This document shows positions 8,381 to 15,977 of a stretch of DNA of 21,053 bases, one piece after another. A program made the translations under genes and the position numbers. The DNA comes from an uncultured Muribaculaceae bacterium (GTDB lineage Bacteria; Bacteroidota; Bacteroidia; Bacteroidales; Muribaculaceae), in the NCBI GenBank assembly GCA_910583795.1, contig CAJTZQ010000067.1:1-21053 (forward strand), given 5' to 3'. Position 1 is the stretch's first letter. Each line of letters starts with the position of its first letter. Below the pieces are notes generated by a model. That model was not told where the DNA came from, searched no databases, and was given only the letters and a program-made list of their open reading frames with translations.

Positions 8381-10540
8381 TCAAGATATTTGCGACCAAT
8401 CTAAAGTGCGGGCAAACCTGATCCTCAGCTCTTCCGCCATTATGCCTATCGATTGAGGAGCCACTTTTATAGGATGCAAATCTCCGGCGGCAGGATTAGT
8501 CGGGATACATCCGGGCGCAAGCAATGCCGGATTGCCTCTAAGCACAGCAAGAGCAGCTTCCCTCGCCCTTGTAAGAATCTGTCCGTCTCGTGCAAGGTCC
8601 GCCACTTTAAGGTTGAATGCGAGACCGCTCTGCTGAGTACCTTCCATATCGCCGGGCCCCCTTATTTTCATATCTGCTTCCGAAATCAGGAATCCATCGG
8701 TAGTTTCTGTCATTATCGACAATCTTTTTTTGGTGTCGCCGCCAGACTTTGCTTTCCCCATCAACACACAATAGCTCTGATCGGCACCTCTGCCCACTCT
8801 TCCACGCAATTGATGAAGCTGCGACAATCCAAACCTTTCAGCGTTTTCTATGACCATGACAGACGCATTTGGCACATTCACTCCAACCTCGATAACTGTA
8901 GTGGCAACCATGATCCTTGCTTCTCCCCTGACAAACAGATCCATCTGATGATCTTTCTCTTCAGGCTTCATTTTTCCATGTACAAAGCACACACGATAAC
9001 CATGAAATGTGTCACACGTGCGTTTATATCCCTCCTCCAGACTTTTAAGTTCGAGTTTATCGTTTTCCGAAATCAACGGATATACAATGTATATCTGCCT
9101 TCCTTCCCTTAATTGGGAATATATCAACCTGTCTACCTCAAGACGATTTGAGTCGTAGCGCAATAAGGTGGTTATAGGTTTTCTTCCAGGCGGCAATTCA
9201 TCTATCACCGACACATCAAGGTCTCCATATACCGTCATCGCCAAAGTCCTGGGTATCGGAGTCGCAGTCATGACCAACACATGTGGCACCTTTTCATTTT
9301 TATGCCAAAGTTTTCCACGTTGAGCCACTCCAAAACGATGTTGCTCATCGATGACAGCCAATCCCAACCTATGAAATTTTACATTTTCCTCTATCAGGGC
9401 ATGTGTGCCCACTATTATATCGATGTCGCCCGATAAAAGACCCTCATGTATTTCCCGTCTGGCAGCTGTGCGCGTACTACCTGTGAGAAGCGCCACATTT
9501 ACTCCTATAGGGTCAGCCCATTGTTTTATTGTAGAGTAGTGCTGCTGCGCCAAAATTTCAGTAGGCGCCATCAATGCCCCCTGACAATCATTGTCAACAG
9601 CCATTAGCATCGACATGAATGCTACCATTGTTTTTCCGGAACCCACGTCTCCCTGCAACAGACGGTTCATCTGCCTGCCTGTCTTCATGTCTGCCCTTAT
9701 CTCTTTAAGCACCCGTTTCTGAGCCCCCGTCAACTCAAACGGAAGGACATTAAAATAAAATCCATTAAACTTATCCCCGATCTTAGGAAAAACAAATCCA
9801 GGAAGTTTGGATCCTCGCTCCATTGAATAGCGCAGTATGTGCGCCTCGACATAAAAGAGTTCCTCAAACTTCATCCGTTCAATTGCCTTCTGGAGTTTCT
9901 GAGAGTTTTCGGGGAAATGCATCTGTTTTAAAGCTTCTCTTATAGGCATAAGGTTGTAATAATCCAAGAGTTCATCCGGCAGTGTGTCGTGAATCGTATC
10001 GAATCCCTTATTTGACAAAAGATTAGTCACCAAATTTTGAAGTATTTTGGTGGAATAACCCTTTTTCCTCATTGTCTCCGTCAAGGAATACACCCCTCTG
10101 AATCCTGTAGGCGGTTTGGCTGGATCATAGACCTCTACCTCCGGATGCACAATGGAATATGCGTTTCTGTAGAAATTCGGCTTTCCGAAAATCACATAAT
10201 CCACACCGGGTTTATATGCTGTGGAAAAAGTTGTGATCTTGGAAAACCATACCGTCTCCATCATTTTTCTACCATCTGTAAAAACACCTACAAGGCGTTT
10301 CCTGGCCCCCTCCCCTTCAATAGAAAAACTGATAAATCTCCCCTTTATCTGAATGGCAGGCAAATCCGTACCTGTAAGTTCACCAATTGAATAAAAACGG
10401 CTTCTGTCGATATGTCGGAAAGGAAAATAATAGAGTAGATCTCGAAATGTCGCCACCCCGATTTCCGAAGACAACACTTTCGCCCGAGTGTCGCCCACAC
10501 CTTTCAGATATTTTATGTCAGTATCAAGAAATGATGGCAT
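8381..10540 (-). CDS. recG: ATP-dependent DNA helicase RecG
   Basis: Double-strand DNA translocase that reverses stalled replication forks and processes branched recombination intermediates. At 719 residues it is slightly longer than the usual 690-700. The N-terminal part is the wedge/OB region that grips the fork (LKGVGDTRAKVL near residue 13, then RDLLYYFPFRHIDRS). The helicase core shows motif I LLQGDVGSGKTMVA, motif II DEQHRFG, motif III MTATPIPRTLAM, TTVIEVGVNVPNAS and motif VI QLRGRVGRGADQSY. The stretch after it, with GPGDMEGTQQSG, is typical of RecG and separates it from Mfd or UvrB. Only 7 bases separate it from ispD upstream, so the two are almost surely co-transcribed. Confidence 0.96.
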   Translation of the reverse strand: MPSFLDTDIKYLKGVGDTRAKVLSSEIGVATFRDLLYYFPFRHIDRSRFYSIGELTGTDLPAIQIKGRFISFSIEGEGARKRLVGVFTDGRKMMETVWFSKITTFSTAYKPGVDYVIFGKPNFYRNAYSIVHPEVEVYDPAKPPTGFRGVYSLTETMRKKGYSTKILQNLVTNLLSNKGFDTIHDTLPDELLDYYNLMPIREALKQMHFPENSQKLQKAIERMKFEELFYVEAHILRYSMERGSKLPGFVFPKIGDKFNGFYFNVLPFELTGAQKRVLKEIRADMKTGRQMNRLLQGDVGSGKTMVAFMSMLMAVDNDCQGALMAPTEILAQQHYSTIKQWADPIGVNVALLTGSTRTAARREIHEGLLSGDIDIIVGTHALIEENVKFHRLGLAVIDEQHRFGVAQRGKLWHKNEKVPHVLVMTATPIPRTLAMTVYGDLDVSVIDELPPGRKPITTLLRYDSNRLEVDRLIYSQLREGRQIYIVYPLISENDKLELKSLEEGYKRTCDTFHGYRVCFVHGKMKPEEKDHQMDLFVRGEARIMVATTVIEVGVNVPNASVMVIENAERFGLSQLHQLRGRVGRGADQSYCVLMGKAKSGGDTKKRLSIMTETTDGFLISEADMKIRGPGDMEGTQQSGLAFNLKVADLARDGQILTRAREAALAVLRGNPALLAPGCIPTNPAAGDLHPIKVAPQSIGIMAEELRIRFARTLDWSQIS

Positions 10541-10547
10541 TATATCG

Positions 10548-11237
10548 TTATTCCCTTGAATTAAGACGCAGTGTGGCTATTTCTATATCTCCGGGATTTG
10601 TTACTTTCATATTATCCGGACTTCCTTCAAAGAGAGTTGTCTTCCACCCTGCCGCTTCTGTGGCAGAAGCATCGTCAGTAAAAATTACACCAGCATTTTT
10701 TTGATAAGCACTTTTCAGTATCGAGGCTTTGAAGACCTGTGGGGTTTGCACAGCCACATAATCCTTTCTATCTATCGCCGCATTGTCGTTTCCACAAATT
10801 TTACGCAGAGAATCTGTAACCGGGATCACAGGCACGCAAGCTCCATATTTATCACCGCATTCCCAACCCCTGTTGATTAAAGACACTGTCACAAGTGGAC
10901 GCGCGGCATCATGCACTGCTATCAGCACATCGTCAGAAGAAGGGATTTCAGAAATACCGTTTATAACCGACTCTGTACGTGACGAACCGCCACATTTCAC
11001 CTCATGAGGTATCTGATCTTCCAAAGGAAGGGATGCAAACAACTTCTTCCATACCTGAACATAATCGGGATGTACCACGAGAATTATCTTGACATCTCTG
11101 TCTGTATCTCTAAATGCCTTGATAGACCACCATACCAATGGTTTGCCATTAAGATCTCTGAACTGTTTGGGCAATCCTCCACCAAGGCGAGAACCTGTGC
11201 CTCCGGCTACAATCACGGCATATTTATTGCTTATCAT
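10548..11237 (-). CDS. ispD: 2-C-methyl-D-erythritol 4-phosphate cytidylyltransferase
   Basis: Joins CTP and 2-C-methyl-D-erythritol 4-phosphate to make CDP-methylerythritol, the third step of the non-mevalonate isoprenoid pathway. The nucleotide-binding N-terminus AVIVAGGTGSRLG is followed by LPKQF; later VHDAARP, IPVTDSL and QTPQVF are typical IspD landmarks, and the chain ends near DDASATEAAG. An ATG at 11279 is also in frame, but it lies inside the hairpin terminator of fabG and would add 14 residues before the usual start. The ATG at 11237, preceded by TTAAAGG, gives a 229-residue protein of normal length and is preferred. It probably forms an operon with recG, 7 bases downstream. Confidence 0.93.
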   Translation of the reverse strand: MISNKYAVIVAGGTGSRLGGGLPKQFRDLNGKPLVWWSIKAFRDTDRDVKIILVVHPDYVQVWKKLFASLPLEDQIPHEVKCGGSSRTESVINGISEIPSSDDVLIAVHDAARPLVTVSLINRGWECGDKYGACVPVIPVTDSLRKICGNDNAAIDRKDYVAVQTPQVFKASILKSAYQKNAGVIFTDDASATEAAGWKTTLFEGSPDNMKVTNPGDIEIATLRLNSRE

Positions 11238-11261
11238 ACCTTTAACGATTAAAAACAACAT

Positions 11262-11290
11262 AAGGCGCCGGCTAATCAATCCGGCACCTT
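11262..11290 (-). terminator. Hairpin terminator after fabG
   Basis: Stem AAGGCGCCGG (11262-11271) / CCGGCACCTT (11281-11290) with one mismatch and a 9-base loop. On the minus strand it is followed by ATGTTGTTTTT. It ends 24 bases after the fabG stop and only 24 bases before the preferred ispD start, so it may attenuate transcription rather than stop it fully. Confidence 0.65.
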
Positions 11291-11313
11291 ACGAAATTGT
11301 TTCTGGTTGTCTG

Positions 11314-12060
11314 TTACATGTTCATGCCACCGTCAACCTGAATAACCTGACCCGAAACGTAGCTTGACAAGTCAGATGCAAGGAATGTAGCGACATCTGC
11401 AATATCCTCTGGTTTACCGCCACGGCGAAGAGGAATTTTCTTGCACCATTCTTCGCGCACGCTATCGGGAAGTGCAGCTGTCATGGCAGTTTCGATAAAG
11501 CCTGGAGCTATTGCGTTTGCACGGATACCGCGCGAACCGACTTCCTGCGCAATACTCTTCGCAAGCGCTATAAGACCAGCCTTGGAGGCAGCATAGTTAG
11601 CCTGGCCTGCATTACCATGAACGCCTACAACAGATGCCATGTTGATGATGGAGCCTGAACGCTGACGCATCATGATCGGGAGAACTGCATGTATGAAATT
11701 GAATGCTGATTTAAGGTTGACTGCGATTACCGCATCCCACTGAGCCTCAGACATACGCATCATGAGACCATCTTTTGTGATGCCGGCATTGTTTACAAGA
11801 ATATCGATACGTCCGAAATCATCTTTAATCTGATTGACAACTTTCTCCGTATCTGCGAAATTAGCGGCATTTGAAGCATATGCCTTGCACTCCACTCCGT
11901 ATGCCTTGATCTCTTCTTCAGTTTTTTTACCGTTTTCATCGATTACAAGGTCTGTGAAAGCGATATTTGCTCCTTCCTGAGCAAACTTAAGTGCGATAGC
12001 CTTACCGATACCACGGGCTGCACCTGTGATAACTGCGGTTTTTCCTTCAAGTAATTTCAT
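11314..12060 (-). CDS. fabG: 3-oxoacyl-[acyl-carrier-protein] reductase
   Basis: NADPH-dependent short-chain dehydrogenase that reduces 3-oxoacyl-ACP in each round of fatty-acid elongation. It has 248 residues, the usual FabG length. The cofactor motif is TGAARGIG near residue 12 and NNAG is at about 90-93. The catalytic set is Asn115, Ser143, Tyr156 and Lys160 (YAASKAG), and the C-terminus YVSGQVIQVDGGMNM is typical. It lies after tetR and fabH on the same strand, which supports a fatty-acid role over another SDR function. Its gap to fabH holds two 7-bp repeat arrays, so co-transcription with fabH is likely but not certain. Confidence 0.92.
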   Translation of the reverse strand: MKLLEGKTAVITGAARGIGKAIALKFAQEGANIAFTDLVIDENGKKTEEEIKAYGVECKAYASNAANFADTEKVVNQIKDDFGRIDILVNNAGITKDGLMMRMSEAQWDAVIAVNLKSAFNFIHAVLPIMMRQRSGSIINMASVVGVHGNAGQANYAASKAGLIALAKSIAQEVGSRGIRANAIAPGFIETAMTAALPDSVREEWCKKIPLRRGGKPEDIADVATFLASDLSSYVSGQVIQVDGGMNM

Positions 12061-12100
12061 TATTATCTTATTTAGTTATATTGTTCTGTATTTAATTATG

Positions 12101-12181
12101 GTCGTTGGTCGTCGGTTTTCAGTCTTTAGTTGGTCGTTGGTCGTTGGTCGTCGGTCTTTGGTCGCCGGTCTTTGGTCTTCA
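12101..12181. repeat. Heptanucleotide tandem array 1, GTCGTTG type
   Basis: Eleven 7-base units based on GTCGTTG / GTCGTCG / GTCTTTG, in phase except for a 4-base partial unit at 12129-12132. Several units are exact copies (12101, 12133 and 12140; 12108 and 12147; 12154 and 12168). It is non-coding and lies between fabH and fabG. Confidence 0.85.
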
Positions 12182-12190
12182 GATTATTCT

Positions 12191-12281
12191 TAAACGATAA
12201 ACCTTCAACCCTCAACTCTAAACCCTACACCATAAACTCTAAACCCTAAACTCTAAACTCTAAACCATAAACCATAAACCC
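12191..12281. repeat. Heptanucleotide tandem array 2, TAAACYC type
   Basis: Thirteen consecutive 7-base units in perfect phase with no indel, from TAAACGA (12191) to TAAACCC (12275). The commonest forms are TAAACTC, TAAACCC and TAAACCA. It starts 9 bases after array 1 and stops 8 bases before the fabH stop codon. The complement reads like degenerate GGGTTTA. Confidence 0.88.
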
Positions 12282-12289
12282 TATTACGC

Positions 12290-13234
12290 TTAGAATTTCA
12301 CGATAAAGCAACCACAGGAATAACCACCGCCAAACACCATCAGCGCTGCCTTGTCTCCTTTCTTAAACTTGTCAAGATTTTGTGTGAGCACAAGTGCTGC
12401 TGAAGCAGAACCGGTGTTTCCCAATGTCTCGATATTGTTAAGGAAATCATCAAGAGGTTTGTCAAGCTGATGTGCTACCTGTGCAACAATTCTCTTGTTT
12501 GCCTGATGGCAGATAAGCTTATCGATATCCTCAATTTCAAGCCCCGTGTGTTTAAGTGAATTCTTCAACGCATAAATCATATATTTGCATGCATGTATGA
12601 AGACATCCCTTCCGTCAGGCATCATGATACCTCCGTCTTTCGGACGGAGTTTCACACCCTCAGGACCTTTGCCCACGTTTCCGAGACCCTCGGTAAACAC
12701 ATCCAGGATTTCAACATCTGTATCTGCCTCACGTTCTTTGCTCAAAAAGAATGCCACTGCAGCATCACCCCATAGATGGCCTGCCTTTTGATCTTTTTCA
12801 TTGCTATAATATGTATTATGCTCCGAGCAAATGAGAAGAGCGCGCTTAGCCTTCCCTGATGCAAAATACCCTTCGATAACCTCAAGACCATTGATAAATG
12901 ATGAACATGCAGCCGACACATAGACAGCTTTAGCCCCTGATATATTATAGTGCTGTTGAGCTATATGTGCGGGTGTTGCAACCGTATCGTATATGGCATA
13001 ACATGCCGCCACAATCAAGTCAACATCCTTTATATCGTATGGCAGATTCTTTAAAGCGTCGTCGATTGCCGCTATAGCCATAGAGTCAGAACCTTCTCCC
13101 GGACCTACCTTCGAGCGGCTTGTGATGCCTGTACGCTGTAGAATCCATCCGGGCTCAAGACCATTGAGATTCTCGAAATAATCGTTTGTAATTCTTGCTG
13201 AGGGCACATAATTGCCCATGGAGTTGATATACAT
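12290..13234 (-). CDS. fabH: 3-oxoacyl-[acyl-carrier-protein] synthase III (KAS III)
   Basis: Condensing enzyme that starts fatty-acid synthesis by joining an acyl-CoA primer to malonyl-ACP. The 314 residues carry a full KAS III triad at near-standard positions: Cys110 in SAACSSFINGLE, His243 in ICHQANKRI and Asn273 in LGNTGSASA. The C-terminus FGGGYSCGCFIVKF is also typical. The N-terminus YINSMGNYVPSARITND supports the chosen ATG. It lies between a TetR regulator (80 bases upstream) and fabG. Bacteroidetes often have more than one FabH, so this copy could serve branched-chain priming or a special lipid pathway; the sequence does not decide which. Confidence 0.9.
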   Translation of the reverse strand: MYINSMGNYVPSARITNDYFENLNGLEPGWILQRTGITSRSKVGPGEGSDSMAIAAIDDALKNLPYDIKDVDLIVAACYAIYDTVATPAHIAQQHYNISGAKAVYVSAACSSFINGLEVIEGYFASGKAKRALLICSEHNTYYSNEKDQKAGHLWGDAAVAFFLSKEREADTDVEILDVFTEGLGNVGKGPEGVKLRPKDGGIMMPDGRDVFIHACKYMIYALKNSLKHTGLEIEDIDKLICHQANKRIVAQVAHQLDKPLDDFLNNIETLGNTGSASAALVLTQNLDKFKKGDKAALMVFGGGYSCGCFIVKF

Positions 13235-13313
13235 ATATGGAATTTATCTTTGCAATTTGGATATCTGTTTTTTAACTCGTGGATGAAACGGGAACTTCCA
13301 TTATCAGTATTTG

Positions 13314-13898
13314 TCACCGTTTCTTAATGCCATTAAGGATAAGGTCGGCAACGTATGATTTTAACAATTCTTTGTCTATGCCTTCATCTAAAAGATTGTC
13401 TCGTATATAAGGCACATCAAGTCCCTGAATCGCCTGGGTGACTATTACCGACATATGGTTCAAATTTGGAATGTCAAACACACCTTGCTCCACACCTTCT
13501 TGAAGTATGTCTCGCAGCATTGCCGTTTCCTTTCGGGTAATGATCTTTCGGGCTCTGTCAACCTTCCTTACATCACGGAAAAAACCCGCCCTCAATGATC
13601 CGTTGCGCGACACTATCTCCTTCATGGTCTCAAACCGGCATTCCACATACTCCAAAAGTTTTTCTTCAGGAGATGATTGTCGTGCCACTATATGGCGAAG
13701 ACGGTTAAGGAGCTGGTCAGTCTCGCTCTCAATAACTGCATTGAATATGTCGCGTTTACTCTTAAAATAGGTATAAATGGTGCGCCTACCCTTATCAGAA
13801 GCGGAAGCGATATCGTTCATAGTTGTGTTTTCGACACCTTTTCTTGCAAAAAGCTGACGAGCTACTTCTATAAACTTGTCTCTTGTTTTCAACACCAT
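13314..13898 (-). CDS. TetR/AcrR-family transcriptional regulator
   Basis: DNA-binding regulator of 194 residues. Residues 1-50 form the TetR helix-turn-helix (FARKGVENTTMNDIASASDKGRRTIYTYFKSK), with the conserved pattern T-x-x-D-I-A and IYTYFKSKRDIF. The rest is the variable ligand-binding and dimer domain and does not reveal the effector. It lies 80 bases before fabH on the same strand with no terminator between, so it is probably the first gene of a tetR-fabH-fabG transcript and senses an acyl-CoA or membrane-lipid signal, as FabR- or FadR-like TetR proteins do elsewhere; that role is inferred from context. A palindrome in its leader is a candidate operator for autoregulation. Confidence 0.88.
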   Translation of the reverse strand: MVLKTRDKFIEVARQLFARKGVENTTMNDIASASDKGRRTIYTYFKSKRDIFNAVIESETDQLLNRLRHIVARQSSPEEKLLEYVECRFETMKEIVSRNGSLRAGFFRDVRKVDRARKIITRKETAMLRDILQEGVEQGVFDIPNLNHMSVIVTQAIQGLDVPYIRDNLLDEGIDKELLKSYVADLILNGIKKR

Positions 13899-13945
13899 AA
13901 TATCTGGAAGTTTAAAATTGTGACATACCCTAATATTGAAAATAT

Positions 13946-13969
13946 CAATCGGTTTGGGATTCCCGATTG
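13946..13969. promoter_or_regulatory. Candidate TetR operator palindrome
   Basis: Inverted repeat CAATCGG (13946-13952) / CCGATTG (13963-13969) with 10 bases between the arms. It lies in the tetR leader, just downstream of a possible minus-strand promoter element. TetR proteins commonly bind such palindromes near their own gene. It could instead be an RNA hairpin. Confidence 0.35.
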
Positions 13970-14156
13970 CACACTTTTCAAATTATTGAGCAAATTTACT
14001 ATTTTTTTTTGATTTTAGACTCATATTTCACAACAATTTTCCATTATGCTTATTTATTGCATTTTAAATTATTATTTTTATTTATTCCGAAACCATATAT
14101 AAATCAATATTTTAAATCATCATTTATAAAATTTAACACATTTTTCTTCCGGAATA

Positions 14157-14188
14157 TTTGGTCAGTATCAAAAATAGCAGTAATTTTG
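14157..14188 (+). promoter_or_regulatory. Bacteroidetes-type promoter of initiator tRNA
   Basis: TTTG (14157-14160), exactly 20 bases, then TAATTTTG (14181-14188): an exact match to the consensus. Transcription should start near 14195, about 9 bases before the tRNA. Confidence 0.75.
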
Positions 14189-14203
14189 CACTCGAAATCA
14201 CAC

Positions 14204-14278
<75 letters not shown>

Positions 14279-14280
14279 AC

Positions 14281-14314
14281 AAAGCCGGTTCCTTTGGAAT
14301 CGGCTTTTTGTTTT
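14281..14314 (+). terminator. Terminator after the initiator tRNA
   Basis: Stem AAAGCCGGTTCC / GGAATCGGCTTT with one G-T pair and a TTT loop, then TTGTTTT. It begins two bases after the CCA end of the tRNA. Confidence 0.8.
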
Positions 14315-14331
14315 AACCGACATCTTCTCTT

Positions 14332-14349
14332 CCCGATTTATCAATCGGG
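14332..14349. other. Perfect hairpin in the leader before the RluA-family gene
   Basis: Stem CCCGATT (14332-14338) / AATCGGG (14343-14349) with a TATC loop and no T-tract after it, so it is not a plain terminator. It shares the half-site TCCCGATT with the palindrome before tetR. Confidence 0.4.
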
Positions 14350-14383
14350 GAACAGGAGTCACTAATTATCTAATCTACAAGCA

Positions 14384-15043
14384 ATGACACCGGTCTACGA
14401 AGATAACCATATAATAATTGTCAACAAAGTTCCCGGAGAGATCGTGCAGGGCGATAAAACCGGCGATACTCCCCTATCGGAAATAATCAAGGCTTATTTA
14501 AAAGAGAAATATGCCAAACCGGGAAATGTTTTCTGCGGTGTGGTGCATCGCATCGACCGTCCGGTAGGTGGACTGGTGATTTTTGCAAAAACTTCCAAAG
14601 CGCTCGCCCGTCTCAATGATATGTTGAGAAAAGGGGACATACACAAGACGTATTGGGCACTTGTGGAAGGGAAACTCGACAAGGACGAAGACACCCTGAA
14701 AAATTATCTTGTAAGCGACGGCAGAATGAACAAGACTTTTATTGCTAAGGAAGGCACGCCCGACGCGAAAGAATCTATCTTGAAATATACGACAATTGCT
14801 AAAGGCGACCGCTACACCCTCCTCGAAATAAACCTTCTCACAGGCAGGAAGCATCAGATCCGGGCCCAACTTTCCGGCATTGGTCATCCGATAAAGGGCG
14901 ACCTCAAATATGGTGCACGGAGAAGCAACCCCGACGGAGGCATATCCCTCCTCGCCCGCAAGATCGAGTTCATCCATCCAGTATCGAAGCAACCCATCTC
15001 CGTAGAAGCCCCCCTCCCGGAAGAATTCAAAAAATTCCTCTAA
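14384..15043 (+). CDS. RluA-family RNA pseudouridine synthase
   Basis: Converts specific uridines in rRNA or tRNA to pseudouridine. The catalytic Asp is in VVHRIDRPVGGLVIF (about residues 53-67), the family's HRLDxxTSG motif with Pro-Val replacing the usual Thr-Ser or similar. A second family motif is LLTGRKHQIRAQL, and GDLKYGA follows. The 219-residue chain has no N-terminal S4 RNA-binding domain, unlike RluC or RluD, so it belongs with the short RluA/TruC-like enzymes; the target site cannot be told. The ATG at 14384 starts a normal N-terminus (VYEDNHIIIVNKVPG). Its stop codon directly abuts the stop of the converging gene (TAATTA at 15041-15046), leaving no room for a terminator between them. 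Confidence 0.9.
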   Translation: MTPVYEDNHIIIVNKVPGEIVQGDKTGDTPLSEIIKAYLKEKYAKPGNVFCGVVHRIDRPVGGLVIFAKTSKALARLNDMLRKGDIHKTYWALVEGKLDKDEDTLKNYLVSDGRMNKTFIAKEGTPDAKESILKYTTIAKGDRYTLLEINLLTGRKHQIRAQLSGIGHPIKGDLKYGARRSNPDGGISLLARKIEFIHPVSKQPISVEAPLPEEFKKFL

Positions 15044-15265
15044 TTATGCTATTTTTCCGATCTCGATTTCAGATTTGAGAAATTGGAATATATAAACAGC
15101 ACCCTGATAATATAGTCCACATTCCGGATCATTGAGTTTTGCGAATGTATCTGAGGAATACAATTCGTCAAGAGCATGACGTATATCCCAGCCATATTCA
15201 TTCATCAGCATCTCTGCTAATTCTGCAGCAAGACACTCTACTTGAAACTGGATATCCTGTGTCAT
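15044..15265 (-). CDS. DUF3791-type small protein (third gene of cassette)
   Basis: A 73-residue protein of unknown function that resembles the DUF3791 family (helical N-terminus, then HALDELYSSDTFAKLNDPECGLYYQGAVYIFQFL). The pattern T-F/Y-x-x-L-x-D-x-x-x-G-L-Y-Y-Q is the recognisable part. It is acidic and has no signal peptide or membrane segment. Its ATG overlaps the stop of the DUF3990-like gene by ATGA at 15262-15265, so it should be translated by coupling. A role as partner or antitoxin of the neighbouring ART-like protein is inferred from size and linkage only. Confidence 0.75.
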   Translation of the reverse strand: MTQDIQFQVECLAAELAEMLMNEYGWDIRHALDELYSSDTFAKLNDPECGLYYQGAVYIFQFLKSEIEIGKIA

Positions 15266-15750
15266 AAATTTATGCGTTTTAAAAATTCTATCGATCTAGG
15301 AGTGCCAAAGAAATATTGAACAGCATGATCTCCTTTAAATTTAAGTTCTTCTACAAGCCTGGAGACTGAAAGATATCCCATAATATAACGTCGAATCTGT
15401 ACACCCACAGTATCATCGGCAATAGGACCGATAACAATGTCGAATGGATGCAATGATATATCTGAGTCATTCTTGCGATTCATCACTACGAAATCTGCCC
15501 ATTCTTCTGAATAATCCGGAAAAAATTTGACATTGAGTCCCGACTCTTTAGCTTTTATATCATCAAATTCAAAACATGTCAATGTCGGCTGCCCCTCGTT
15601 CAAAAAACGTGTCGTGCGTTTAGCCATCGCCATAGCCTGCTCAGGATCAGAGTTGAGATAGAAACCTTTCCCGAAATCTTTTCCACGCTTACTTCGAGTT
15701 AAATCAATATGTTCAATAGAGACATTTGATCCGTGATAAAGTCTGATCAT
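15262..15750 (-). CDS. DUF3990-type protein with PARP/ART-like motifs
   Basis: A cytoplasmic protein of 162 residues that I place in DUF3990. Two short motifs match ADP-ribosyltransferases of the PARP group: LYHGS (4-8; PARPs have a WHGS/T motif whose His binds NAD) and GKDFGKGFYLN (23-33; PARPs have FGKGIYFA, whose Tyr stacks on nicotinamide). The third catalytic residue is unclear; Gln145 in GDHAVQYFFG is a candidate. FDIVIGPIADDTVG is another conserved-looking stretch. The frame runs back to an ATG at 15774, but the ATG at 15750 is preferred: it gives the natural start IRLYHGS and overlaps the upstream stop as ATGA. If it is a true transferase it could modify a host-cell or phage target; no target can be read from the sequence. 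Confidence 0.75.
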   Translation of the reverse strand: MIRLYHGSNVSIEHIDLTRSKRGKDFGKGFYLNSDPEQAMAMAKRTTRFLNEGQPTLTCFEFDDIKAKESGLNVKFFPDYSEEWADFVVMNRKNDSDISLHPFDIVIGPIADDTVGVQIRRYIMGYLSVSRLVEELKFKGDHAVQYFFGTPRSIEFLKRINL

Positions 15751-15977
15751 ATACGTCCTCCTTTCTGGCGGCAAACTAACTGAAGATCTGAAACAGCATT
15801 GTCAATGGATAGCGTATGTTCAGCTGCATAGCATTCAAGAAGGAAATCTATTCCCGAAAAACGGCGTAGATAAGCATAGGCTTGTGAATTGGAAAGCTTA
15901 AAACGTTGAGCAAAAGCCCCTACACATGCCACTACATATTCAATTCTATCAAATATATACTTCCTGTCCATAACCAT
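15747..15977 (-). CDS. DUF3791-type small protein (first gene of cassette)
   Basis: A 76-residue protein of unknown function. Helical stretches such as RIEYVVACVGAFAQRFKLSNSQAYAYLRRFSGIDFL and the end AVSDLQLVCRQKGGRI recall DUF3791 members found before DUF3990 genes. It differs clearly from the 73-residue partner at the other end of the cassette, so the two are not a recent duplication. Its stop overlaps the next ATG (ATGA, 15747-15750). An in-frame ATG two codons later (15971) is an equally good start. No helix-turn-helix is evident, so autoregulation by this protein is not supported by its sequence. Confidence 0.7.
   Translation of the reverse strand: MVMDRKYIFDRIEYVVACVGAFAQRFKLSNSQAYAYLRRFSGIDFLLECYAAEHTLSIDNAVSDLQLVCRQKGGRI

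Larger units (their letters stand above)
13899..14203. other. Divergent control region, tetR / initiator tRNA
   Basis: A very AT-rich gap with no gene. It holds an imperfect palindrome at 13946-13969, a possible tetR promoter element on the minus strand (TAAATTTG at 13991-13998, lacking a clear upstream TTTG) and the tRNA promoter at 14157-14188. Confidence 0.6.

Noticed and set aside
8453..9112. 219-codon plus-strand frame inside recG
   Set aside because: It is antisense to RecG helicase motifs, with no family resemblance.
12191..12281. Telomere-like or CRISPR reading of the TAAACYC array
   Set aside because: The units vary, are only 7 bases long with no spacers, and lie inside a bacterial operon. 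The likeness to plant telomere repeats is superficial.
14498..14992. 164-codon minus-strand frame opposite the RluA-family gene
   Set aside because: It is antisense to a gene with clear catalytic motifs.
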